Source: Roseiarcus sp963779095 (GTDB taxonomy: Bacteria > Pseudomonadota > Alphaproteobacteria > Rhizobiales > Beijerinckiaceae). From it: 64,000 nucleotides of DNA. Of this stretch, positions 27,577 through 36,638 are shown piece by piece. The stretch lies in assembly GCA_963779095.1 (NCBI GenBank), contig CAVZWU010000011.1, positions 372,001 through 436,000 of the forward strand, written 5' to 3'. Below the pieces are notes generated by a model. The model searched no databases. It worked only from the letters and a program-made list of their open reading frames with translations, and had not been told where the DNA came from. The position numbers and the translations under genes were made by a program. Position 1 is the stretch's first letter, and each line of letters opens with the position of its first letter.

Positions 27577-29139
27577 GCGGCGTACTCCTGTCTGAGTCGC
27601 CCCAGGTCCGCCCAAGCCGGCGTCATGGCTCCTCTGATGGTCCGGTAGACGGGGTAAAGCTTCGAATAGAATCCGCTGAGCTCAGGATCCGGAACGGTGA
27701 GCTTGTCGAGAAACGGAGCGACCCAGGCGTCGGCGCACGCGCGCATGTTCGGCAGGACCCCGATGTTGACCGCCGCCATCATCGCCGCGCCCGAGGCGCC
27801 GAGTTCCTCGCGCGAAAGCGTCCGCACATTCACGTTGAGGGCGGCCGCGAGAATCGCCCGCATCGCTCGCGACCGCGCCGCGCCTCCGCCGAGCCGCACC
27901 TCGCTCGGGATCGATCCGGAAGCGAGGTAGCAGTCGCGGGCGGCGAAGGCGAGGCCTTCGAACACCGCGCGCGCCAGGCCAGCGAAACTCGTCCTGGTCG
28001 AAAGCCCGCTGAATTGCGCCCGCGCGTCGGGATCGAGGAAAGGGCCGCGCTCGCCCGCTTCAAAAATATAGGGATGGTAAACCGCCTGCCCGGGCGCGGC
28101 CGCAAGCACCTTGTCGTCCAGGCCCGAGAGAAGCGCGGTGCGACTCGTCTTGGCGCCCGCCATCTCCGCGGCCTCGCGGGCCATGTCCATCAGCCAATCA
28201 ATGTTGAGCGTCGCCGCGATGATTGGACTGCATCGAGGCGCAGGCGCGCTCGATCGGCAGACACATCGTATATCCGGAGCGGTCCTCGTTGAGCCGCACA
28301 TCCTCGGGCGCGGGAACATAGCGCATGTGCATTCCAGTCGAGCCAAGGATCGAGACCCCGACGCCGCCAGCAGAATCGCAAAGCCCGCCGCCGAGCGCGG
28401 TGCAGACCACATCGAGATAGGCGAGCGACACCGGCAAACCTTGAGGCAGCTGCGTTTCGGCCGCGGCCGCGGCGGACAACCTGCCGCCTTCACTCACGCC
28501 GTCGATCATCGGCGGGAGCAGGCGCGCGCAATCGGCGATTCCCATGCCCTTAAGGATCGAGGGCTCGTATTCCCGGGTGCGATAGTTGCCGAAGGTGAAG
28601 TTTCCCTCCGACGGATCGGTCACGCGAGCCCCGGTCAGCTTGAAGTACAGCCAGTCCTTGCAGTGAAAGCAGGTGGCGGCGCGGTCAATTCGTTCGGGTT
28701 GCCAGCGCTTCATCCACGCCAGCTGAGCCGAAGCCATACACGCATTGAGGCCAGACCCGGTGCGAACGTAGTGCTCGCGGTAGGCGTCGGTTCTCAAATA
28801 GTCCGACACCAGACCGGCCGCGCGAGAATCGAGCCAAAGAAGGCCGCCGCCGACCGGTTCGCCCGCGGCGTCGATGAGCCACGATCCGTCGCCCTGGGCC
28901 GTCACGCCGAGAGCCGCAACACGACTCGAAAGGTTCGGCACGCGCTCGACGAGCTCCCGCAGCGTCGCGGCGCAATCGGCCCAGGTCCGCCCCATGTCCT
29001 GCTCGACCTGACCGGCCCCGAGCGTTTGATAGACATTGGGCCGCGCCGCGACCGCCACCTGTTCGCCCGCAAGCGAGAACGCGACCGACTTGATGACGGA
29101 GGTTCCGGCGTCGATTCCCAATAGGAGATCGCGAGTCAT
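27573..29139 (-). CDS. FGGY-family polyol kinase (EryA-like), frameshifted
   Basis: The start MTRDLLLGIDAGTSVIKSVA lies 40 bases after the transporter ATPase gene. Further blocks are VEQDMGRTWADCAATLREL, ALGVTAQGDGSWLIDAAGEP, LLWLDSRAAG, VCTALGGGLCDSAGGVGVSI and STGMHMRYVP. A frameshift near 28225 leads to SIIAATLNIDWLMDMAREAA, VYHPYIFEAGERGPFLDPDA, LARAVFEGLAFAARDCY and RLGGGAARSRAMRAILA. The corrected length is about 520 residues. The opening resembles erythritol kinase EryA as remembered, but FGGY substrates are hard to call. It would phosphorylate the polyol imported by the adjacent five-gene ABC transporter. Confidence 0.85.
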
Positions 29140-29179
29140 GGGCGGAACTTCGCGCGCGGGGCTCGAACAGAGGCGTGGC

Positions 29180-30313
29180 TCATGCAGCCTCCAGACCATG
29201 CGACAAAGCCGCGGTCGTGCTCGCGTCGAACACGTGCAGATCCGCCGCGGAGACGCCGAAGCGCAGACTTTCGCCGGCGCTGGCCAGGATCGGCGCATGC
29301 GAGACGGCGACCATGAGCTTCCCCGCCACCTCCATCGCCAGATGGCTTTGATCGCCGAGCCATTGATTGGAGACGATGCGGGCATTGCCCGACCCCACTC
29401 CCAGCCGTACGGCGTGGGGGCGGACCCCGACCACGACCTTCTCGCGCCTGCCGATCGCGTCTCGAACTTTGGACGGGACTTCCGCATTGGCGAAGTCGAA
29501 GGTCGGACCGCCGTCAATCGCGAAGCAAAACCGGTCGCCATTCAAGACCCTGGATTCGAACACGTTCATCGGCGGCTCGCCGACGAATGTCGCGACAAAA
29601 AGATTGGCTGGCCGCTCACGCAAATCCTTCTGACTGGCGAACTGCTGAAGCACGCCCCCCTCCATGACCGCGATGCGATCGGCGAGCGCATTGGCCTCGG
29701 TCTGATCATGCGTGACGAAGATCGAAGTCATACGGCGATCGACCAGGAGGCTCTTCAGCCGCCCTCGCAAAACGGCGCGCAACTGCGGCTCCAGCTGACC
29801 CATGGGTTCGTCAAGCAGATAAAGATCGGCCTGGCGGACGAGCGCTCGCCCGAGGCTCGCCCGCTGCTGCTGGCCGCCCGAGATGGATGTGGGGTATCGA
29901 TCGAGGATCAACTCGATGTCCAGAAGCCGCGCGACCTCCGCAACAGATTTCTCCACTTCCTTCGACCCCATGCGCGAGCTTTTCAGGGCGAAGGCGATAT
30001 TGTCGCGGACCGTGAGAGGCGGATAGAGCGAATAGCCCTCGAACGCCATCGCGACCTTTCGACGCGCCGGCGGCGTCTGATTGATTCGCCGGCCCTCGAG
30101 AATGATGTCTCCGCGGGTGACTTCTTCAAAGCCCGCTATCATGCGCAAGGTCGAGGTCTTCCCGCACCCGGACGAGCCGAGCAACGCAACGATCTCCCCC
30201 CGGTCGATGTCCATGCAAAGATCTTTCACCGCGTGGACAGCCGGCTTCCCACGCCTTTCGTAGATCTTGTCGACGTGGATGAGCGCGAGGGCGACGCCGG
30301 ACATGGCTCTCAC
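29180..30313 (-). CDS. CUT1 polyol ABC transporter ATP-binding protein A
   Basis: A 377-residue MalK-like ATPase with a C-terminal TOBE region. Walker A is GSSGCGKT (46-53), the signature SISGGQQQR (143-151), Walker B ends in D168 E169 and the switch His is H202. Two positions are unusual: the Q-loop glutamine is E92 (AFEGYSLYPP), and the D-loop reads GQLE instead of the usual S/N-LD. It pairs with the second ATPase encoded just upstream, as in the rhizobial glycerol (GlpS/GlpT) and polyol (Mpt) transporters. The start overlaps the stop of that gene by four bases (ATGA), which fixes the ATG at 30313. Confidence 0.9.
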   Translation of the reverse strand: MRAMSGVALALIHVDKIYERRGKPAVHAVKDLCMDIDRGEIVALLGSSGCGKTSTLRMIAGFEEVTRGDIILEGRRINQTPPARRKVAMAFEGYSLYPPLTVRDNIAFALKSSRMGSKEVEKSVAEVARLLDIELILDRYPTSISGGQQQRASLGRALVRQADLYLLDEPMGQLEPQLRAVLRGRLKSLLVDRRMTSIFVTHDQTEANALADRIAVMEGGVLQQFASQKDLRERPANLFVATFVGEPPMNVFESRVLNGDRFCFAIDGGPTFDFANAEVPSKVRDAIGRREKVVVGVRPHAVRLGVGSGNARIVSNQWLGDQSHLAMEVAGKLMVAVSHAPILASAGESLRFGVSAADLHVFDASTTAALSHGLEAA

Positions 30314-31404
30314 GCCGCCTGCGGAGCGATGCGGCGCCCGCTCGCGCCGTCGAAGAGAAGAGCCGCGCTCGGATCAAAGCGGGCGAAGGCGGGCCCGTGC
30401 CGACGCGGAGCCTCGGCGGTCCCCGCTTCGGAGGCGAGGACCTCGCGGCCATCGTTGGTGCGCAGAAGGAGAAGAGTCTTCTCGTTGAGCGGGGTTACGG
30501 CGACCACCTCGACCGGGAAACTGTCCGGCGAGCTGCTGTCCTCAACCGCAATCGTTTCCGCCCGCACGCCAAGCATGCACGGCTTGCCCGCCAGATCGCT
30601 AAACCCTGGCGGAAGCGACACCGAGGCGCCCCCAACCCCGATTTTCATCCCCGCGGCCGACGCGAGCGGCGCAACAGGAATAAGATTGATCGTCGGGTCG
30701 CCGAACAGGCGGGCGACGCTCATTGTCGCTGGCTTTCCATATATCTCCGCAGGCCGCGCGACCTGTGTGAACTCCCGGTCCGACAGGACCGCGATCCTGT
30801 CCCCGAGCGCCATGGCTTCCTTGTAGTCCTGAGTGACATAGAGAACGGTCGAGCCATAAAGCTTCAGCAACGAAGGAAGTTCAAGGCGCATCTCGTAGCG
30901 CAGCTTGGCGTCGACATTGCGCAGCGGATCGTCAAGCAGCAGGATTTGCGGTTCGGCTACCAGCGCCCTGGCCAGCGCCGTGCGCTGCTTCTGGCCGTTG
31001 GACAATTCGCGCGGCGCATGCCCGAGAACATGATCGATCTTGAGAAGCGCGGCGACCCTCTCGACCTTGGCGCGAATGACGTCGCGGGGCGCATTGCGCG
31101 CGGTAAGCGCGCTCGCGACATTGTCGAACGCCGACATGTGCGGAAAGAGCGCGAAGTTCTGGAACGCCATTCCGACCCCGCGCGCTTCCGGCGCATCCTC
31201 GGTGATGTCGCGGCCGGCGAGCAGAATGCGGCCCTCGTCGGGTTGCTCGACACCGGCGACAATCCTCAGAAGCAGGGTCTTGCCTGAGCCCGAAGGCCCA
31301 AAGATGGCCACGATCTCTCCATCCTCGACCGCGAGCGAAATCCGGTCGAGCACCTTGCCCGTCTTGAATTGCTTGCTGACCGCCTGAAGCTCGAGCTTGC
31401 CCAT
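30310..31404 (-). CDS. CUT1 polyol ABC transporter ATP-binding protein B, degenerate catalytic site
   Basis: A 364-residue MalK-like ATPase. Walker A GPSGSGKT (36-43) and Q82 are normal. The signature is LSNGQ (134-138) rather than LSGGQ, the Walker B catalytic Glu is replaced by Asp (LLLDDP, D159), and the switch His is Gln (YVTQDY, Q192). It can probably bind but poorly hydrolyse ATP, so the A/B pair would have one active and one degenerate site. The ATG at 31404 lies two bases after the permease stop; the frame is open further upstream, but that part is shadow of the permease. The C-terminal TOBE-like region includes MLGVRAETIAVED. Confidence 0.9.
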   Translation of the reverse strand: MGKLELQAVSKQFKTGKVLDRISLAVEDGEIVAIFGPSGSGKTLLLRIVAGVEQPDEGRILLAGRDITEDAPEARGVGMAFQNFALFPHMSAFDNVASALTARNAPRDVIRAKVERVAALLKIDHVLGHAPRELSNGQKQRTALARALVAEPQILLLDDPLRNVDAKLRYEMRLELPSLLKLYGSTVLYVTQDYKEAMALGDRIAVLSDREFTQVARPAEIYGKPATMSVARLFGDPTINLIPVAPLASAAGMKIGVGGASVSLPPGFSDLAGKPCMLGVRAETIAVEDSSSPDSFPVEVVAVTPLNEKTLLLLRTNDGREVLASEAGTAEAPRRHGPAFARFDPSAALLFDGASGRRIAPQAA

Positions 31405-31406
31405 GG

Positions 31407-32264
31407 CTATCCCTTCAACGCGCCAAGCGAGAGGCCCTCGACAAGATACCGCTGGGCGTAAAGCGCGAGCGCCAGCGTCGGCGCGACGGAGAGGACGATC
31501 GCCGCGGCGATCTGACCATACTGGATGCCTGAAGCGGTTACGAAGGCGAGCGCGCCAACCGTGACCGGCTGCTTCTGCGCCGATGCGAGAATGAGCGCGA
31601 AGATGAAGTTGTTCCAGCAGAAAATGAAGGCCAAGAGTCCCGCCGCCGCGATGCCCGGACCGGCCAGCGGAATGGCGATGCGGGTGAAGGTGCGCCACCA
31701 GGAATGCCCTGCGACCCGATAGGCGTATTCAATATCGGGCGAGATGTCCTCGAAATAGCCGCGCACGATCCACAGGATGAGGGGCAGCGCGATCAGCTGA
31801 TAGACCCAGATCAACCCGATATAGGTGTCGGTCAGGCCGAGCTCCTGAAAGTAGAGCGACAGGGGCAGCAGAACCAGCAGCGGCGGGGCGAAGCGAAAGG
31901 ACAGGAGCGTGAAGGCGATGTCCTCTCCCAGACGGAACTTGAAGCGCGCAAAGGCGTAGGCCGCCGGCACGCCGAGCAGAAGCGCGATGGCGACCGAGGC
32001 TGTCGAGAGAAGGACGCTGTTCCAGAGGTTATGCATGAACGCGATGTCGAGCGTGCCCGACACCGAAACCAGCTTGCCCGTGATCAGCGCCGTGTAATTC
32101 GCCAGCGTGGGCGTGAAGAACAGGCTGGGCGGAATACGGAGGATCTCCTCGTTGGTCTGGAACGACATGAGGAAGATCCAGAAGATCGGAAAGAGAAAGA
32201 ATATCACGACCAGGACGACGAGCGCGCCCCGCAATATGCGTTCAGCGACCGACGTGTGCTCCAT
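31407..32264 (-). CDS. CUT1 polyol ABC transporter permease (MalG type)
   Basis: A 285-residue inner-membrane permease with six helices. The first is LRGALVVLVVIFFLFPIFWI; later ones include FRFAPPLLVLLPLSLYF and GIAAAGLLAFIFCWNNFIFA. The EAA-type loop reads PDIEYAYRVAGHSWWRTFTRIAIPLAGPG. In this loop the usual E-A-A-D-G is altered to E-Y-A-Y-R-V-A-G, fitting the two non-identical ATPases. It is intact, 12 bases downstream of the MalF-type gene. Confidence 0.92.
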   Translation of the reverse strand: MEHTSVAERILRGALVVLVVIFFLFPIFWIFLMSFQTNEEILRIPPSLFFTPTLANYTALITGKLVSVSGTLDIAFMHNLWNSVLLSTASVAIALLLGVPAAYAFARFKFRLGEDIAFTLLSFRFAPPLLVLLPLSLYFQELGLTDTYIGLIWVYQLIALPLILWIVRGYFEDISPDIEYAYRVAGHSWWRTFTRIAIPLAGPGIAAAGLLAFIFCWNNFIFALILASAQKQPVTVGALAFVTASGIQYGQIAAAIVLSVAPTLALALYAQRYLVEGLSLGALKG

Positions 32265-32276
32265 GCCCGCCTCCCG

Positions 32277-33200
32277 CTACGCCAGACCGCGCGCGCGCTC
32301 GCGCAACTTCAGCCATTGTTTGATGAACACGTGCGACAACGCGTAAGTGATCGCCCACAGGATGATCAGAAGCGCGGCCGACTTGCCGACGTTCGTATAT
32401 TGATAGAACTCCAGATACGCGCGGACCTGGAAGACCAGGAGCGTGTTGCCTGGCCCGCCCTGGGTCATGGGATAGATGATGTCGAATTGCTGGATCGAAT
32501 CGAGCATCCGGAACAGCGCCGCGGTGATGATGTAGGGCGTCAGCATCGGCAATGTGATGCGAAAAAACACGAAACGCCTGGGAACGCCGTCGAGCGCGGC
32601 GGCCTCGAACGGTTGCGTCGGCAGTGAGCGCAAACCGGCGAGAAGCAAGATCATGATGAAGGGTGTGTAGACCCAGACGTCGACAAGCACGACGGTGAAT
32701 AGCGCTGTGTTGGGGTCAGAGGCCCATTTGAAGTCCCTGACGCCAAGAAGCTGGACCAGATAGGAGAGCACGCCGAAGTTGGGGTTGGTCATCAGCTTCC
32801 ACATCAGCGCGGCGATCGCTGGCGCAGTCATGAGCGGCAGAAGAAGAAGAATCGACACCAGATTGTTGATCCGGGTCTGCTTCTGCAGCAGCATTGCGAT
32901 GGCGAGGCCAAACACGAGCTCGACGCCGACCGTCAGCACGGTATATTCGAGCGACACCTGAACGGTGTGCCAGAATTCTCTGTCCGTTAGAAACTCGATG
33001 TAGTTCTGAAACCAGATGAACCCCCGCATCATCGGCAGGTTCAGACGATAGCGCTGAAGCGAATAATAGATAGCGGTGACGAACGGAATCAGGATGCCGA
33101 TGCAGACGAGCAGCGCCGGCAGGCTGAGCAGGTACGGCAGGTAATTTATCCGTCGGCGCCGCGCGGGAGCGTCGGCGCGCTTGACTGCGGTGTCGGTCAC
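32277..33200 (-). CDS. CUT1 polyol ABC transporter permease (MalF type)
   Basis: A permease of about 307 residues from a GTG at 33200, which gives the usual N-terminus VTDTAVKRADAPARRRR before the first helix LPYLLSLPALLVCIGILIPF; the frame is open to an upstream start at 33290. The EAA loop is LPTQPFEAAALDGVPRRFVFFRITLPML, followed by FDIIYPMTQGGPGNTL, a MalF hallmark. It would partner the MalG-type protein downstream. Complete and without frame breaks. Confidence 0.9.
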   Translation of the reverse strand: MTDTAVKRADAPARRRRINYLPYLLSLPALLVCIGILIPFVTAIYYSLQRYRLNLPMMRGFIWFQNYIEFLTDREFWHTVQVSLEYTVLTVGVELVFGLAIAMLLQKQTRINNLVSILLLLPLMTAPAIAALMWKLMTNPNFGVLSYLVQLLGVRDFKWASDPNTALFTVVLVDVWVYTPFIMILLLAGLRSLPTQPFEAAALDGVPRRFVFFRITLPMLTPYIITAALFRMLDSIQQFDIIYPMTQGGPGNTLLVFQVRAYLEFYQYTNVGKSAALLIILWAITYALSHVFIKQWLKLRERARGLA

Positions 33201-33323
33201 GAAGCGAACCTTGCGCGCGACCTCTGACGCATGGCCGCGCTGGGCAAGAGAAATGTGAGGCCAAACCGGCGCGGCGCGCTTTGCCGACAAGTCGAGCTGG
33301 CGCGCCGCACCGGAGCCGACAGC

Positions 33324-34763
33324 TCAGCCTAGCCCTGCGTCCTTGAGCTGCTTGTCCATCGAAGCGGCCAGTTGATCGAGCCCTTCGTCGACGGGGACCT
33401 CCTTGGCGACCATCTTCTGCAGCGTCTCCGCCCACTGGGTGGTGACGTCGAAGAACAGGGGCTGTGGGGTGAAGTAGATGCGGGCGCCGGGCGCCGACGC
33501 GTCGTATTGCGCGAGGTAGCCGCTGTAGGACTTATCGATCCGGTTGCGGAACTCATCGTCCTTCCAGACGGAGGTGCGAACGGGATTGACGAAGTCCATC
33601 TTGCGCGCGCCGAACAGATCGTGCTCGGTCGACGACGCCCATTGCATCCAATACCAGGCGGCGTCCTTCTGCTTGCCCGCGCTGTTCATCGCGAGCGACC
33701 AGATCCAGACGTTCGGTGTCGGCGCTTTGGCGGCGGGGTTGGCGGCGAAAGCGTGGAAACCGAGATTGCCCTTCTCCTTGTTGTCGCCGCCATCCATGAA
33801 ATAGCCGAGAATGTCGGCGTCGAAGATCGTCGCCGAGGCGCCTGCTCCGAGGTCGGTTCCGACCTGGTACCAGGTGTAGGTCGACCAGTTCTTCGGCCCG
33901 GAATCCTGGATCATCTTGACCCACATCTTGTGGAATTCCTTGGACTCGGCCGTGTTCATCGCGGCCTTCAGCTTACCGTCGGTGACGGTGAAGTCACGCT
34001 GTCCATAATTCGAGTAGCCGGACAGGAAGCCGGGATGAATCGTCGCCCAGGAGCGTGAGCCGCGCACCCCGATGCCATATGGGCCGCCGAGGTCCTTGGT
34101 GAGCTTGGCGGCGGTCTCGAGCAGTTCGGGAAGATTGTTGGCCGGCTTGACTCCGACCTTATCGTACATCTTCCGGTTATAGGTGGTCGAGTTGAGCTCG
34201 AAGCCCCACGGGATGCACCATTGCTTGGCGTCGGCCGATCCGAGCGCCGCTCCCGGCACGCCGTTCCATGCGGTCGACGCGCGCAGGCCAGGCTGCACGT
34301 CCTCCCAGTCGTATTTCGGATTGGTCTTGGCAGGGTCCTTGATCCACTGGTTCAGGTCTTCGACCCAGCCGGCCGGCCCGTAGGTCCATGTCATGTAGGC
34401 GCCGGTCATGAACGCGTCGTACTGGCTCGACTTGGCCGAAAGGGCGGCGGTCACCTTGTCGAAGTAAACATCCTCCGGGAAGATGTCATAGGTGACATCC
34501 ATGCCCGTTAGGCTCTTGAAGTTGGCGAGATCCGCGATCATCGCGTCGGCGTAAGGATGCTTGTTCAGGAGAAGGTGAAGCTTCGTACCCTGGAATTTCT
34601 TCCAGTCGAAATCCGCCGCGAGCGCCCCAGTCGCCGCGGCGTTGAGCATGAAATTCGCTGTCGCAGCGCCTATGCCCAGCTTCGCCGCGCCGCTCATCAA
34701 CTCGCGCCTGCTCATCTGGCCGGCCTTGAAGGCCTCAAAGAAATCTTTCGCCTTGTTGTTCAT
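33324..34763 (-). CDS. CUT1 polyol-type solute-binding protein
   Basis: About 479 residues. The ATG at 34763 is preferred because AAGGAGG stands six bases upstream; the frame is open for ten more codons. The N-terminus has FKAGQMSRRELMSGAAKLGI, a Tat-like or unusual signal with a long n-region, followed by a hydrophobic stretch and cleavage near GALAADFDWKKF. The mature protein is an SBP_bac_1-type binder with VTYDIFPEDVYFDKVTAALS and WGFELNSTTYNRKMYDKVG. It supplies solute to the two permeases. Related systems import glycerol, erythritol, arabitol or adonitol. Confidence 0.9.
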   Translation of the reverse strand: MNNKAKDFFEAFKAGQMSRRELMSGAAKLGIGAATANFMLNAAATGALAADFDWKKFQGTKLHLLLNKHPYADAMIADLANFKSLTGMDVTYDIFPEDVYFDKVTAALSAKSSQYDAFMTGAYMTWTYGPAGWVEDLNQWIKDPAKTNPKYDWEDVQPGLRASTAWNGVPGAALGSADAKQWCIPWGFELNSTTYNRKMYDKVGVKPANNLPELLETAAKLTKDLGGPYGIGVRGSRSWATIHPGFLSGYSNYGQRDFTVTDGKLKAAMNTAESKEFHKMWVKMIQDSGPKNWSTYTWYQVGTDLGAGASATIFDADILGYFMDGGDNKEKGNLGFHAFAANPAAKAPTPNVWIWSLAMNSAGKQKDAAWYWMQWASSTEHDLFGARKMDFVNPVRTSVWKDDEFRNRIDKSYSGYLAQYDASAPGARIYFTPQPLFFDVTTQWAETLQKMVAKEVPVDEGLDQLAASMDKQLKDAGLG

Positions 34764-34807
34764 TGCTTCCTCCTTGTCTTCTTTGCTCATCACGTGTGTG
34801 ATGATTG

Positions 34808-35767
34808 CTAGCGCGCGAGACTCTTCGCGGTGCTCTCGTCGGTGATCAGGCCATGGAGCAATCCGCTTGCAAGCACGCCTTTGATCGCCTGAGTTTTGGT
34901 TCTCCCCCCCGCGACGGCGACCGTCGGGCGCCGCTGGATGTCGGCCGCCGACATGGAAAGCGAGCGCGCCGACACGCCGCTCTCGATCACGTCGCCGCTC
35001 GAGGAGAACAGGTGGCCAAGCAATTCGCCGACGGCGCCGAGGGCGCGAGCTTCCTGAAATTCGTGCCTCTCGACCAAGCCCGTCGACAGAATTGACGCGT
35101 CATCGTCGATCGCGCCGACGCCGACCAGCCGCAGGGTCGATTCCACGCCAAGCTGGAACACGTCGGCGACTCCGCGCTGCTCGAGCAGAACCTTCCGGTC
35201 CTCTCGCGTGTTGGCCAGAAAGGGAAGCGGCAGGACGTAAGCCGCAGCGTTGGTCTTCTCCGCAAGACGATGGATGACGTCGAATGGCGTCGTCACATAG
35301 CGACGCGTCATCCCACCGAGGAGAGAGACCAGCTTGAGGTCGGGAACGTCCATGCGCGGCAGTTGGCTGACGCAAGCCGCAAGGGTGCGGCCGTGACCAA
35401 CGCCGATCACCCGGTGCGTTCCGCTCTCAATCGCCAATTGCAGAAACCTGCCGCCAGCCAGTCCCAAGGCCCGCAAGGGCAAGGGACTGTCCTCGAGCTT
35501 GGGCGCAACCACGCAATGTTGCAGCTTGAACCTTCGCAGCAGCGCATCTTCGAGCTCCAAGCAGCTCGAGACTGGCGCGTCGATTGAGACATGGACGAAG
35601 CCAAGCCGGTTTGCGCGCGCGATCAGGCGATGCGCCTTGACGCTCGGCACCCCCAGACGTTTCGCTACTTCGCCTTGAGTAAGGCCCGCGCCGTGATAAA
35701 GCCATGCCGCCCGGGCGCAGAGCTCCTCATCCCGTTCGTCGGCCGGCGGCGATACGACGTCCCGCAT
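34808..35767 (-). CDS. SorC/DeoR-family transcriptional regulator (EryD-like)
   Basis: A 319-residue regulator. The N-terminal helix-turn-helix is GAGLTQGEVAKRLGVPSVKAHRLI, about residues 28-51. The C-terminal SorC sugar-binding domain includes RVIGVGHGRTLAACVSQLP, LVSLLGGMTRRYVTTPFDVI and VGVGAIDDDASILSTGLV, ending in VAVAGGRTKTQAIKGVLASG. EryD, the erythritol repressor of Brucella and rhizobia, belongs to this family and has the same size. It is the first gene of the 12-gene directon, 44 bases before the binding protein, so it probably controls its own operon with a phosphorylated or free polyol as inducer. Confidence 0.9.
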   Translation of the reverse strand: MRDVVSPPADERDEELCARAAWLYHGAGLTQGEVAKRLGVPSVKAHRLIARANRLGFVHVSIDAPVSSCLELEDALLRRFKLQHCVVAPKLEDSPLPLRALGLAGGRFLQLAIESGTHRVIGVGHGRTLAACVSQLPRMDVPDLKLVSLLGGMTRRYVTTPFDVIHRLAEKTNAAAYVLPLPFLANTREDRKVLLEQRGVADVFQLGVESTLRLVGVGAIDDDASILSTGLVERHEFQEARALGAVGELLGHLFSSSGDVIESGVSARSLSMSAADIQRRPTVAVAGGRTKTQAIKGVLASGLLHGLITDESTAKSLAR

Positions 35768-35918
35768 TTCGCTCCCTGTTATTTTTTTCTTGGCGTGAGA
35801 TTTTTTTCATGATGCAATCTGCGTGTCAAGAGACAGTGAAGCGAGGCATCCGTAAGAATGCTTCCGCCGCCGTCGCCTCACTCCGGGGCGTTTGGCAGGC
35901 GGCAACAAGGGTGGATCC

Positions 35919-36638
35919 ATGACAAGGGAAGAAAGGGCGTTGCGGGCGAACATCGTGGCCAAGGCGCGGTGGATGAACGCCTCGGGTCTCAATCAGGGCA
36001 CGTCAGGCAACATTTCCGCGCGCTACAAGGATGTCCTGCTCATCACGCCGTCCGCGACCCCCTACGATTCCATGACGCCCGAGACGATCGCCGCGATGCC
36101 GCTCGAGGGCGAGTACGGCTCATGGAGCGGACCCCTGAAGCCATCGACGGAGTGGCGGTTTCACTTCGACATCACAAAGTCGCGGCCGGACGTCGGCGCG
36201 ATCGTCCACACGCATTCGACTTATGCGACGGTCCTGGCGATAGCCCGCAAAGAGATACCGGCCTGCCATTACATGATGGCCGCTTTTGGCGGGACCACAA
36301 TACGCTGCGCCGGCTACGCCCGCTATGGCACGAAGGAGCTGTCGGAGCTTGCGCTGAAAGCCCTCGAGGGGCGAAACGCCTGCCTCCTCGCCAATCATGG
36401 CATGATCGCGCTCGGCTCCAGTCTGGAGAAGGCGATGTGGCTCGCAGTCGAGCTCGAGACGATCGCCAGGCAATATTACCTCGCGCTCGCGCTGGGCCAC
36501 CCATTCATCCTGACAGACGAACAGATCGCCGAAACCGCGCGCGCGTTTACGACCTATGGATTACAGGACAAGCCCGAGACGAACCCCCGGCAGGCGAAGG
36601 CGCCTCGCACGAAAGCGAGGGTGAGCGCGAGGCGATAA
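35919..36638 (+). CDS. Class II aldolase (L-fuculose-phosphate aldolase-like)
   Basis: A 239-residue FucA-type enzyme. SGLNQGTSGNISARYKDVLL holds the phosphate-binding GTSGN motif, TPSATPYDSMTPETIAAM follows, and the zinc site is in GAIVHTHSTYATVLA with the third His in CLLANHGMIALG. It would cleave a ketose-1-phosphate to dihydroxyacetone phosphate and an aldehyde, or act on a related sugar-acid phosphate. It diverges from the SorC regulator with 151 bases between them, so it may be controlled by it. The ATG at 35919 is chosen over one nine codons upstream. Its last 78 bases overlap the end of the convergent AraC gene. Confidence 0.9.
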   Translation: MTREERALRANIVAKARWMNASGLNQGTSGNISARYKDVLLITPSATPYDSMTPETIAAMPLEGEYGSWSGPLKPSTEWRFHFDITKSRPDVGAIVHTHSTYATVLAIARKEIPACHYMMAAFGGTTIRCAGYARYGTKELSELALKALEGRNACLLANHGMIALGSSLEKAMWLAVELETIARQYYLALALGHPFILTDEQIAETARAFTTYGLQDKPETNPRQAKAPRTKARVSARR

